From NCBI GenBank assembly GCA_012295275.1, contig CM022679.1, forward strand, positions 28,518,164-28,550,663: a stretch of DNA of 32,500 nucleotides, written 5' to 3'. The translations under genes were made by a program, and so were the position numbers. This stretch comes from Chrysomallon squamiferum. Its lineage: Eukaryota; Mollusca; Gastropoda; Neomphalida; Peltospiridae. This document shows positions 13,266 through 24,689 of this stretch, in pieces; within the stretch, counting starts at the first letter, position 1, and every line of letters begins with the position of its first letter. The notes below the pieces were generated by a model that was not told the DNA's origin, made no database searches, and saw nothing but the letters and a program-made list of their open reading frames with translations.

Positions 13266-14005
13266 AAGCTCCTTATGTACGTTACTGATAGTTCACTCAC
13301 TTATATTCAGTACCCTGGCAATACAATATCTTCGCTTACTTAATTAACATTCCCATATTTTTATAACTAACATTTCAATGATTTTAAATATTCTATTTTT
13401 CATATATTTATACATATAGATATATTGTTCTTGTTGTTGTTATATGCCACCAGAGACTGTATTAATGTATTGTTTGATTTTTTTTTATTTCTCATTATTT
13501 CATCATACGACATTATGATGCTTTGAAGCAGACTGGATGTTTCAAACAATTTTTATATTTTAAGCATGCAGAAATTATGTTGATGTTTTGTTTCAGATCA
13601 CAAGGAGTCACTGCCTAATAACACCCTCAGTTTTTCTCTGCACTCTGATCCAATTTCAGATTTTTCTCTCTAACTCCATTTGAATTTCTTCTCACTTTTT
13701 CTACAAATATATACTAATATCATGAAAAGCTAAATTTCAGTTCTGCTAACAATAATCTGTATCTGTTAAAATCTTCTAAGCTTTCAGGAAACAACAAACT
13801 TTATTCCTTCCCATTTTTTAGTATATCTATTCCTGTTTCTATCAATATTAAAACACTTCTTTCAAGCTTACTAAACACTACGAATTTCGATCTACGCCAT
13901 TTTAAATCATCTTCTTTTTCTTTTTCTCTGTATTTCCACCTGTGTATCTGAGAGCACCACATTTTTCTCTGCTTTGACACTCACATCTTCGCCCGTCTCT
14001 TGCAG

Positions 14006-14194
14006 CGTGTAAATGCAACCTTCACGCCAGACAGTGTAGGTTCAATCTGGAGCTGTACCAGCTGTCTGGGTACAAGAGTGGCGGCGTCTGTGTGCGCTGT
14101 CGTCACAACACGGCAGGCAGGAACTGCCACTACTGCAAGGAAGGCTTCTACCGAGACCGTACTAAACCCATGTCTCACCGTAAAGCTTGCAAAG
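14006..14194 (+). CDS. NTN1: netrin LE2 exon, copy A (alternative)
   Basis: A 189-bp exon preceded by a pyrimidine-rich acceptor (tctcttgcag) and followed by gtacgt. It opens with two bases completing an Ala codon and ends on one base, so it is phase 1-1. It encodes one laminin-type EGF repeat with all eight cysteines, at residues 2, 4, 11, 29, 32, 41, 44 and 62 of 63. Recognisable netrin LE2 motifs are [21 protein letters not shown] and [10 protein letters not shown], followed by HRKACK at the end. The basic patch before the third cysteine reads Arg-Gln-Cys-Arg rather than Arg-Arg-Cys-Arg. It is followed 61 bp later by a second LE2 exon of identical length, so the two are probably mutually exclusive, although inclusion of both would keep the frame. 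The exon is much more GC-rich than the flanking introns. Confidence 0.95.
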
Positions 14195-14255
14195 GTACGT
14201 TCAGTGTTGTGAGAACCGCTTTTCACTCGCATGTCTTTTCTTGTTTCTTTTCCAG
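14195..14255 (+). other. 61-bp intron between the alternative LE2 exons
   Basis: The spacer starts gtacgt and ends with a polypyrimidine tract and cag. The best branch-point-like match (ttcac, A at 14225) lies about 30 nt from both the donor and the acceptor. That is short enough to hinder spliceosome assembly across this intron. Retention would shift the frame, because 61 is not a multiple of 3. Confidence 0.85.
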
Positions 14256-14444
14256 CTTGCAATTGTAATTTGCATGCACGCCGATGTCGCTTCAATAGAG
14301 AGCTGTACATGCTGTCGGGCGGGAGGAGTGGTGGGGTGTGTCTGGGCTGTAAACACAACACAGCCGGCCGCCACTGTCACTATTGTAAAGAAGGCTTTTA
14401 TCGAGACTCCAGCAAGTTGATCACTGATCGCAGAGCTTGCAAAG
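14256..14444 (+). CDS. NTN1: netrin LE2 exon, copy B (alternative)
   Basis: A second 189-bp, phase 1-1 exon with a strong acceptor (tttcttttccag) and donor gtaggc. The donor is weaker at position +6 than that of copy A. It encodes the same laminin-EGF repeat with the eight cysteines at the same residues: [13 protein letters not shown], then [18 protein letters not shown] and [10 protein letters not shown]. It differs from copy A at 17 of 63 residues, concentrated in the loop around residues 15-33 and the tail at 52-60. It keeps the Arg-Arg-Cys-Arg basic patch found in vertebrate netrin-1. By hand comparison with human netrin-1 LE2 from memory, both copies match about equally well (roughly 50 of 63) but at different positions. 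Both copies therefore look constrained and functional; neither has a stop or a damaged splice site. Confidence 0.95.
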
Positions 14445-14622
14445 GTAGGCGAGGCCTCGTGTCTCCTCAGCGGGTCCCTGGCGTCAACCCGTCGTACTTG
14501 TAGCTAGAAGATAGTTCCTAGATTAGAGCCTTTTCTCTTTTGTTTTACCTTATTAGCATGCTAGCATGTTAATCTACCTCTCACACACACATGTACATAC
14601 TCGTACACATACCACCCATATG

Positions 14623-14624
<2 letters not shown>

Positions 14625-14656
<32 letters not shown>

Positions 14657-14703
14657 TATATCTACTTACAAATGAACACATACATACATACATACATACA
14701 TAC
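14625..14703 (+). repeat. (CA)n and (CATA)n microsatellites
   Basis: (CA)15 at 14625-14654, then (CATA)6 at about 14680-14703. It begins 180 bp after the LE2 copy B donor. CA runs are hnRNP L-type sites and are complementary to the UG tract further down the same intron. Confidence 0.95.
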
Positions 14704-15106
14704 AAAAACGTTATATTTAATTAATGTTCCTTCTGAATGTTGTTCTTGCTGTCTACATAGCAACAACAACAACATGATGATGATGATGATAGTGAAATAA
14801 TTATAATCATGATGATGATGGTATTATAAGCTATTCAAAAGTATCATTAGGCACACAGTTTAATGTTCTGGTATCTGCTATTAGATAACAAAAAATTGAG
14901 TAGTAGAAGATATTCTTATCAGAGGAAACTGTATTAGTTCCATTAACAACAAAATATCCTCTCCAAGCACTTTCCTAGACTGAATGAAACATCATAAACC
15001 ACAGACTCTAAAAGTACTCGTCTTTGGCTTGCACGTGCAGCTGAGGTACTTTACACGCGAGATATATTTATCCATGATGAATTTTCCACTGACCGAGCAG
15101 TCTGTA

Positions 15107-15221
<115 letters not shown>

Positions 15222-17777
15222 AGCGTACAGGTTAGTTGAGAGGACAAATAACAGACTGTTATGTTACGGAAAAGAGAAAATTAAAACGTAAGACTGACAA
15301 ACACAACACCTGCTGGTGTATCTGGTATCAGAAGACTTTTCTGCGTCTCGTACAAGTCGAGCGTTATGATACAGCCGTTGTCATAAAGACGTCTTTCATA
15401 AAAACTCAAATAAAACAACAATTACGTCAAAATCCTATATGAGTCGGAAAGCGTGATACCTTTATAGAGCAGATCGTTTTCTTCAAACAAAAATGACCAG
15501 GACAGTGGCACTGAAGATGATATCTCTTGAATGAATTACATTCTTACGCTATTCGGATTTCAAAGGCAGGAAGTGCCCGAGTTGTCGTTCTTACTAGACT
15601 GGGCTACATGTCATAGACTGTCTAATTATTATGCACTCGAGTTTCGGGTCGCGATACGCGCGGTCTGATGTCAGTGTGATGGGTGAACTTTGTTTTTGTG
15701 GATGATATCGAATACAGTTGCACGTGTTTCTGAAACAAACGTTTTACTTATATATACATTTACGGTTGGCTGTGGTTAAGAAGCGGTTAGGGTTAAGTGT
15801 TAATTTTTGAAACCGAAATCTTTGTTGTACATCTGTAAATTAATATTTACGTCGTCATTAGAAGGAAACTTTAAACAGTAACCCGACGCCATCGGTTAGC
15901 GCTAATGACATATCACGTTAACAAGTGAATGAGCGAGACGAGTATAAACAGACTTGTTTATTGTAACCAGTGAAACAAACTGTATACATATCGAATTGAG
16001 GTTAGAGTATAGGATCCAACCTATTTATTGTTGTTTTATTCCGTTTTATTTTAATTAATTTATTATATGTACGTGAACGACGATTATGTCCTTGTTAGTC
16101 TCTGAATGTGTCCTTAAATGTCAATTTATAATAGACTGAATTTTAGTTAATAAATATCACGAGTAACACCCCGTTGTGTGTACAAGGACGCTGTGCCGAA
16201 TCCAGAACGCTTCATAGAACGTTGACTGGAACACAATACCAGACAGGCTCGTGAAAATGCTGTTTTGACGTACACTGTGTTCCTCGTCCTCTCTGTTTTA
16301 AAAAGAATTAAATGAATTATCCACCGTGGCCCTGACGAAGAAGAAAGACCACCGAATATAACAAACAGTTTTCTAATCATTTAGAAATTTATTTCAACCG
16401 TTTTTTGTCTAATTACTTACACATGTGTTATAAAGCTTACAGTATATCATGACATTTTATCTAAGGAAAAAACATTATATCTAAGGAAAAAAAACATTTT
16501 CTTAGACAATAAGCGTTTCTAAATGCGAATTAAGAAGAAAGAAAACAGAAAAGCACGCAGTAACTAAAACACTCTGAGAAAGCCCGGCTTAGCCAGCCAC
16601 CCACCCGATTCCCCGTAGAGTCTCCAATTACGTAATTAATCCCAAAGATGCCTTCGTACAAAGCCACTTTAAATAACGATCAATATCGTGCGGGTTTGTT
16701 TGCGGTTTGTCACGGGAGAAAAAGAAAGAATGCAGCTCTTTAAGAACAGCAAAAAACCGTACATCTTTTTATAACTGTTATTCTGTAATAATATCTCTCA
16801 TCGTTACATATTCCGCAAATCTACTGCGAACTTAAATTGAAAACGGTTCGTTCGACTGGTTTGGTGTGAGACACACCTTAAGATTATGACTCAGTGACGG
16901 TAATTTGGTGAACAGACGAAATTCATAGAATATCATTTTATCTCTGATTCACGCTGCAGACTGCTCTGCCTCCTGGGACGTCCACTTGCCGCTCTGCTTA
17001 CGATACAATCTCAATGAGGAATTCAAGTTTCTATTTTTATTAAAGCAATCCAGCATGAGAACATTATTAAGTTTAGGAATCACCAGTTTAATTACACGTG
17101 TCATGTCTTTCAAAGCAGATAGAATAAATCACTTGGAAAGTTTTTTACCTTAGAATCTAGACTCATGTTCTGAGACGTGGTGGGTCGCAGGAACAGTTCT
17201 CCTCTCTGCTCCAGCTAAATCATTTCACTCCAGCCTAAACCCCCATGTCTAATTTTAAAAAAGACATTTATCACCATTCCCTGTTTATGGGTAAGTGTAT
17301 GTGAGAGATCCCATTCTGCTACTCGATCACACTAGTCAAATGTACAGCAACATCGGGTTTCCTTTCTTGTATCATTAGAAAGAAAATAAAACGTTTGATT
17401 ATATAACAGCCATTAATATACAAATCTGTTAGTGACAATAATAATTTATAAACAACAAATATATTTTATTTTAATTATTCACCATTTTTGACAATTACAA
17501 ATATTCATTCATTATTGTTGTAGATGTTGTTGCTGTTATTGCTGTTGTTGCTGCTATTATTGCTATTGCTGTGTTTATTGTTATTGTTAATATTTTGTTA
17601 TGAATAAAACAAGATGTACGACAGATTCTGTGATAAGAATTCAGAACATTTGATTTGCTGGTTAATTTTCTGTCATCAGCTACTGACGGCTCACGTTGAT
17701 TTTAATACAAAATGTACATTTGTAGTTCCCATCATACCCAGTTATATAGCTATGTTTGGAATGGGAAATAGCCATGG

Positions 17778-17834
<57 letters not shown>

Positions 17835-17835
17835 T
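17778..17835 (+). repeat. (ATT)n microsatellite beside the LE3 acceptor
   Basis: About 19 repeats ending 47 bp before the LE3 exon. It is U-rich in the transcript and so sits in the branch-point/polypyrimidine neighbourhood. Confidence 0.97.
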
Positions 17836-17854
17836 TATCTCAGTTTTATTATGA

Positions 17855-18037
<183 letters not shown>

Positions 18038-18135
18038 TAACAGTTGTAAAAATCAGTAACCTATGTGTGTGAACGCCTTTTTTCTTGCATGTGTGTGGAC
18101 GTGTATGTGAAAGTGTCAGAGGGGGAAGAGATAAA

Positions 18136-18148
18136 TAGATAGATAGAT

Positions 18149-18236
<88 letters not shown>
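18136..18236 (+). repeat. (GATA)n-(GA)n microsatellite
   Basis: A short GATA run leads into about 43 GA repeats with one AAAG interruption. It begins 104 bp after the LE3 donor and is in the same orientation as the GA tract at 6798. Confidence 0.98.
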
Positions 18237-18239
<3 letters not shown>

Positions 18240-20086
18240 CGCTGTGATAATAATAAAAACATAGAAGTCAGATACAGTGAAAGGGTATTGTAAAAGGAAA
18301 AGAAATCTGTGAAGACTAACATACAATAACAAGACATGACAAATTAGAAAGAAGACAGGAAAGGTATTTCGTGTTCAAAGAATAAAAACAGAAACAGTGA
18401 GAGATAAACGTTAAAAAACTAACAGAGAAACAGATACAGGTAACGAGAATAGACTTAGAATGAAAGTTATCTGGTACGTAACTTAAACAAGGAAGTATGA
18501 AAAAAAAAGAAGGGATGGTTAAAGATGGTGATAGAAAAAACTGTAGAGATATGAAACAGAAGCGATTGTGAATGATTGTGAAGGGAACTTGAAACTACGT
18601 CTTGTGAGAGGTGAAAGAGTGAAGGAGGAGAGATCGCAAAGATCGCTTTCAGAGGAGAGTGGCTGAAAAAAAATGTTCTTGGGAGGGACACTGTTAAAGA
18701 GGTTTCAGGGGAGGGAGAAAGGTATTACTGAGGGTGTAATAATGATGTCAGGAGGCAGAGAGAGAAAGAGAGAGAGAGAGAGAACGAAAGAGTGACAGAT
18801 AACAATGATAACGATGCTGATGATGATGTATTTTTTAATTACTTGTGTAAATAGTCGAGGCCAATGTTCAGTGACTGTTGTGTTTCAGAAATGAAGAAAG
18901 AAACAAATTCTACAGGTTCAAAAGTTGGAATTATTTTCCGCGCTAAAGAGAAAGAAAGTAATTGCGGCATGTTCACTTTGCATGATACACTCGAGTTATT
19001 TAACAGTCACAGTGTGCTCTCACATTCTGTCTCCGCAAGTCGCCGGATCATTTCCGATCTGCGCCGTTCGGCTCATTTCGGAACTTGTCACACTGTCTTG
19101 TTCATTGACATCTCTTTTTTCACACTGACGTTGTTCGTGAACGAGACTAGTGAGCATTTGTTCGGACTAATTTCTTGCACGAAATGCGGATCGAAAATAA
19201 CATTTTTACTTTCTTTGTAAAAAGTTCTTAATAACTTTACAAGGATGTTACGTTTTTTTCGGTTCTGATGTTTATTTAATGTGAATCGTGTTGCAAGGCA
19301 TGTTAAAATGTACTCGTGTTAAAACGAACATAATGTTTAAATATAACTGTAACTGATTACAAGCAACCAATCTTTTCTATCAAAAATGTATGACAATACG
19401 GTAACATACGGGGAAATACCATTTTTCCTTTCTTCTTCTTCTGTTGTGTGTATGTACGTGATTGAGTGCGTGTCACTATTTTCGTACAGGTGTGAGTGTG
19501 CAGGATTTCATATTTTATTTGGTTGATAACCTGGAATATTTGTTCAATCATTTATTCATTAATGTTGAAAATAAAGCTACATGAGTTGACGTCTAGAAAC
19601 AGAAAACAACGAGCTGAAAATGTACAAAATAAATTTACCTGTTTTCACAGGTTCAGTTTGACATCAACCTCACTGAGACTGAATTTAACCGAGAGAAAAA
19701 ATACATATAAATATTTTAATTAAACAAATAAGTAAAGATACTGGTAACATTGAAACCAAATTTAGCCATTTTCTTAAAATACTGAAAAGGATTTCTACTA
19801 CTTTTCCTCTTTTTAACATCATCATGACCATCATAATTAATTTCCTCTGTTTTGTCGTGTTTATTTCTTTAATTTTCGAATTACTTTTTCATCGTCGTCA
19901 CATTTTCAATTTCGGATTATCCATTCCATCTCTAATTTTATTTCTTCTTCTCCTTTTTATTTATTTATTTTTATTTTTATTTTTTTCACTGTCAAATTGG
20001 CTTAATTTGGTTTTTAAACTGCTCAGAAAACAGACGCACAACGAACCAATATTGACCAACACCACGCATGTCCAAACTTTATTTAG

Positions 20087-20141
20087 CGACGTCATTCTAT
20101 TTTCATACTTTTCCTGACGTCATTTTAACCATGTGACGTCA
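20087..20141 (+). promoter_or_regulatory. intronic CRE-type cluster
   Basis: A GACGTCAT half-variant near 20088 is followed by perfect TGACGTCA at 20115 and 20134. This lies in the LE3-linker intron. Motif match only. Confidence 0.25.
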
Positions 20142-20850
20142 CGGTATTCTAAAATTTAACAACAATGTTGTGCATGTAAAGTTTATTTTTTGACTAACCA
20201 GAAATCTAAGTGTCACAGTTTTCACACGCAAGATACGTTGTAAAAGCATGAGTGTGTTTGAAAAATACTTTCACGTTGTTACTAACGTCTCCGTTCACGA
20301 AATACTAAAACCATCTACGTTTATCAGACTTGTTCTTGTCAGACATCTTAAATCTTTTGTCTCATAACGTTACAACATTGATTTTAAAATTACCGTTTGA
20401 AAAATGAAAGTTTTGAATTTTAATTAAATATCATAAATTGTAAATTTGGCATTTATTATAAGTAAATAAGTACTTGAAATTTATTTAGACACTTTAGCTG
20501 CGGAAAATATTTATAAAATTGTTATAAAAACGTAAATAATTAAATATGTTATGTACTGAACCTGTGTGTGTGCTTTTTTAAAGCTAAATCTGTCGAGGTT
20601 AAAGATTAACTAGTGTTATGTTATGTGTAGTCATTCAAGTAAAGCGTTATTGGAATAACATTAGACTTTGTTAATACCAGTGGGGTTCATCACGAATAGA
20701 CTGCTTTTCATAAATATCTTACTCTCACACGCAATAAAGACATCGTACGATTTGGTATCATTTAGCATATTATCTGCTGCAATATTGTATTTAAAAACAA
20801 ATATAAACACTATTCAAAACAAATTTTTTTATATATTTTTTTAATTTCAG

Positions 20851-20895
20851 AAATTCCAAAACCAACCACCACAAGACCGCAACCCAAACCATCAG
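20851..20895 (+). CDS. NTN1: netrin linker micro-exon between LE3 and C345C
   Basis: A 45-bp phase 1-1 exon with acceptor ttaatttcag and donor gtaagt. The split codons on both sides join correctly. Fifteen residues start Lys-Ile-Pro, as after LE3 in other netrins, and continue as Thr/Pro/Lys/Gln-rich, low-complexity hinge (KPTTTRPQPKPS). Its Thr-rich run could be O-glycosylated. The exon is small, in frame and far from its neighbours (2.8 and 5.9 kb), so it is a good candidate cassette exon, but alternative use is not shown by the sequence. Confidence 0.9.
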
Positions 20896-21010
20896 GTAAG
20901 TGAACTATTTTGTTATTAACACAGTTAACTGATCTTTACAGTTATCTGCTTAGTTATTACTTTCTTGTTAATTTGTTATCACTGTAATTTGTCGCGTGTT
21001 TTGAACACAG

Positions 21011-21168
21011 CGAAGTCATCTGATATGAACAGTCAAAACTCTTCCTTTTGTCTGCGAGCAGACGTCACCATTCTCTCAACAGAACCACACCAGCAGTCGC
21101 GAGTCCTTGCTTCCAGCACCAGATTCACAAGCTTTAACTTTAGAAAAACTCTGTTTAACAATTGCTGA
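21011..21168 (+). other. possible alternative terminal exon in the linker intron
   Basis: Starting after a ttgaacacag acceptor-like site 115 bp beyond the linker exon, the phase compatible with that exon stays open for 52 residues to a TGA. The stretch is Ser/Thr/Asn-rich (AKSSDMNSQNSSFC at the start) and richer in GC than its neighbours. Using it would give a netrin without C345C. I see no good donor or nearby AATAAA, so it may be chance. Confidence 0.15.
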
Positions 21169-21411
21169 CTGAATAATAGTATGCTAAAATTGAACTGAAA
21201 TTAACATAGGCCAGTTCTGATTCGGAGGCACAAAGAAAATATGTTTTGTTTTAGGGTTTATTTAAATCAGTCCTGCTTGTGTTTTCTAGTTCTGTTTCAG
21301 AGTTTCGTTTTTGTTTCTTTTTATTTTAATTCGTTCTTCTGTTTATTTGTTTGACATTGCTTGTTTTAGTTTGAATTGTAGCATTTGTTGCAGTTTTTCA
21401 TGTCCATCTAC

Positions 21412-21414
<3 letters not shown>

Positions 21415-21448
<34 letters not shown>

Positions 21449-21450
21449 GT
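21415..21450 (+). repeat. (ATT)n microsatellite
   Basis: About 11 repeats in the linker-to-C345C intron. Confidence 0.95.
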
Positions 21451-22607
21451 ATTTATTTACTTTTTATTATTATTGTTTTTGTATTTGACTGGTGTATGCT
21501 ATTAGTATGGGATAAGACACCTTGTCATTTCGTTATTAATTATACTGAATATCACACTTTTACATATGTATTATATCTGTAGCTATATAGGAATGGTAAT
21601 TTTTAGAAAATTATTTCAGAATTTAATCTGTTGTGATAAGTCAAAATCTGAATAGACCGCTCGACTATCAAAAAATATATGTTTGTTTATTTCTGTGTGT
21701 GTGTGTGTGTGTTTATAAATGTATGAATGTGTGTTTTTTCCCCTGTCTAAATGGGAAATTCTTATTCCCCCCCACCCCGAAGATCAGTTTTGAAAAAATG
21801 TGTCTTGTCATTGTGAACACACACGTTTTAATACCACATTATTAGATTCGTAAAACTCGATATGTTTACAAATTGCGATCCACGTCGCTTAGAAATTAAA
21901 TTGACTGTATGTCACCGTTACTTTAAAATACATATCTAACACTATTATAACAACAGTATATACATATATAAAATTTAAAAAATAAATAAATAAAAAATAA
22001 GTAAATAATTAAATACCTTTTCTTTTTCGATTTATTTATTTATTTATTATTTTTGTCATTGTTGTTGTTGCTGTCGTTGTTGTCGTTGATAATAATGTTA
22101 TTTCTGCTGCTGCCATTGCAGTGGTAGTAAATTTAATATACGACGTAATAAATGGCGTAAGGTCATGCCAGCCATCTGCGTTACCACGTACTTGTTATCA
22201 GACGTACGAACTGAATATATGACTCGAATCTGGCGTTGACGGGTATGTTGTCGGCGGGCTGGGCCTCTTCACGAGATCACGTGACCTCTGACACGAGACG
22301 GTTTAAATAAACAACATCTCGTCGCTGGGCCAGAAGCGAACGGCGTAATAAAGAGACCGATACAAAGACGTTTGACGCGGAACGTGTGAAGAAGCGGTCT
22401 ACGCGGATCAAGCGTTTTGATTAGATACATTCTGTTGTAAATTCCTCCAGTTTCAAAATCACCACCCTGTCAGTGAAATATTGCTCTTCTCTGCGTTATC
22501 TCTCGCTATCTCTTCTGTCTTTCTTTTCTCTTCTCTCTGCCTCGCTCAGTACTTTTGTTCAGAAACGTAGAGCTAAAAGAAATGTTTTAAATAAACAACA
22601 TTAGCAG

Positions 22608-22662
22608 CAAGAACAGCAGCAACAGCAACAACAACAACAACAACAACAATAATAGTAATGAC

Positions 22663-22744
<82 letters not shown>
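22608..22744 (+). repeat. (AAC)n-(AAT)n-(ATT)n compound repeat with a large palindrome
   Basis: CAG/CAA/AAC run to 22650, then (AAT)n meeting (ATT)n at an AATT centre (22702-22705). The arms are about 40 nt each, giving an almost perfect inverted repeat of about 80 bp. Confidence 0.93.
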
Positions 22745-23261
22745 GTAATAAAAAGACGACGACGAGAATAAGAAAAACGACAATAAAGTTTAAAAAAAGA
22801 AGATTTATTTTGGTCGTACAGGGTATTGTTGTGACAAATGAAAACAGCGAACCCGTCCTGTTACTTGACACTTTTATGTGAGACGCAGGTAAAAATCTGG
22901 TTCAGTTACACGGCAACACGAGGCTTGGTACAAAACTGTTCTACCCTACACATGACCGACAAAAAAAAAGAATTTATACATTTTAGGTTGAAACACATCT
23001 TTAAATCGTTTAGAAAGAATAAACGAGATAGAAATAGATACAGATATACAGACAGACATGGAGATATACAAACAGTCAAAGAGACATGATAAAAACCATC
23101 ATTAATTTATAGAAATAAAATAAACACGTCTATCTGTGCAGTCACTAAAATAATTCAGTAAAGTCACAGTGACGTATCACGGCTGTATCTAAATCCCGTC
23201 CCACCCAGAAAGCGTGACCACCCATCCCCCCAGTCCCACCCCCCACCCAGCGGTCCCTTAC

Positions 23262-23480
23262 CGTCACCATCTTGTTTTTATATGACTGCTGAATGAAGCG
23301 CTGCTGATAGCGATCGAGCTCTGCGAAGAAGAAAACGCTGATGTAGATCTCGCACACGTGAATGGCGATGCTAGCCTCGCTCTCCAGTCTGTGATTAGAG
23401 GGGCGATTCCAAACGACAATAAATCTGGCCGAGCAGACGAGAGTTTCGTAATGAACTGCGCGTGACACGCTGGAGAGACC
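23262..23480 (-). CDS. anonymous exon-like ORF (hypothetical)
   Basis: On the minus strand a 219-bp open segment is bounded by a tcctcgcag acceptor and a gtaagg donor. It is exactly 73 codons, phase 0-0. It is markedly more GC-rich than its surroundings. The peptide begins GLSSVSRAVHYE, has hydrophobic stretches (ARFIVVW and HVCEIYISVFFFAEL), then a charged segment (DRYQQRFIQQSYKNK). I do not recognise a family. A second minus frame (23264-23500) is also open, which weakens the case. It could be a gene nested in the netrin intron, a transposon relic, or chance. Confidence 0.25.
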
Positions 23481-23831
23481 CTGCGAGGAGATTTCTTCAC
23501 TATCGCCGATCTATCGACGACTCAGATAGCTCCCCAGTGTCCCGATAACATCACCCTTCACACGTCCTTACTCGCGTCGCTGTAACAAACGGCCATATTT
23601 CATTATTAACCGCGTTTTTCTTTTTTTTAAATCATACACTTTAGTGTAACAGTTATAAACCGTGAATTTTTAAACCACACACTATCACAAAAATCTCAGT
23701 TATTAACGGTGTATGTTTAAATTGTATACTTTAATATAACAAAAATCAACATTTTCTATACCCACAATAATATAGTTTTAACAAAAAAATGCCCAAATTT
23801 CTTTATATTCATAGTCTTTTAATCCTTGTAT

Positions 23832-23834
<3 letters not shown>

Positions 23835-23923
<89 letters not shown>
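23835..23923 (+). repeat. (CT)n microsatellite, about 44 repeats
   Basis: Uninterrupted CT tract, followed by a short CTGT run. In the transcript it is complementary to the GA tracts at 6798 and 18136. Confidence 0.99.
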
Positions 23924-23927
<4 letters not shown>

Positions 23928-24594
23928 GTCTATCTGTCTGTCTCTTTCTCTCTACATCTTTATTTGAATACTGAAAGCGTCCAGTGTTAACTAACGAGCT
24001 ATTTTCAGTGTATAATAATCTACACAGTGGCTTCAGCTCTGATTCGTTGAAGACCTGTTTCTTGCTGCTTGCCTCGTCTCGCCACCCGCGACTTTTCATT
24101 AAACCTTTCACACAATTTTGATGGCCGTCTAAAACATCTCAAAAGCCTGCCATGACACCAGTTATTGGCACTTGTACTTATCGTAACGAGCCGCAATGAA
24201 GCCAATGTTTTTGTGACAGGGCTTCGCGAATAATCAAACCTTTCCTAACACTCTTTACAACCAGTTTATAAGGACTCTTGATGAAATCTATCTTCATTGA
24301 AAAAAAGAGTTCTGCCCAAGGGAAGTTAATCAGGGTGATCGCTGTAACCAGCGGCTATTATGTGGATTTCTATGGGATTCTGGGCAGCTGGGCTCATCAT
24401 TTTGTCGTTATTCGTTAGGAGAAGCATTCAAGCTAGCTTTAGTTTGACTTAGTTTCCTGTAGGTGCAAAAACATTAATACATATAAACGATATGTTATCT
24501 GTCACTCTGTATCACTATCTATCTATATATCTTATATATATTATCTTTCTGTTCCCCTCTCTTGTTCTTGCTTACTTTCTATCCCCTCTTTCTG

Positions 24595-24596
<2 letters not shown>

Positions 24597-24683
<87 letters not shown>
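24597..24683 (+). repeat. (CT)n microsatellite, about 43 repeats
   Basis: Second uninterrupted CT tract, 674 bp after the previous one and in the same intron. Confidence 0.99.

Positions 24684-24689
<6 letters not shown>

Larger units (their letters stand above)
9617..14005. other. no gene seen; intron upstream of LE2
   Basis: Mostly AT-rich. A GC-richer block at 10600-10860 has the YY1-like duplication, and TGACGTCA occurs at 9636 and 11592. No LE1 or domain VI exon was found. Confidence 0.65.

Noticed and set aside
13981-14361. 126-codon minus-strand ORF
   Set aside because: Shadow of the two LE2 exons; it runs straight through their 61-bp intron with no protein resemblance.
24300-24470. 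Open + frames reading IRVIAVTSGYYVDFYGILG, considered as an exon or transposon fragment
   Set aside because: Two frames are open over a short distance, neither is recognised and no splice sites fit well.
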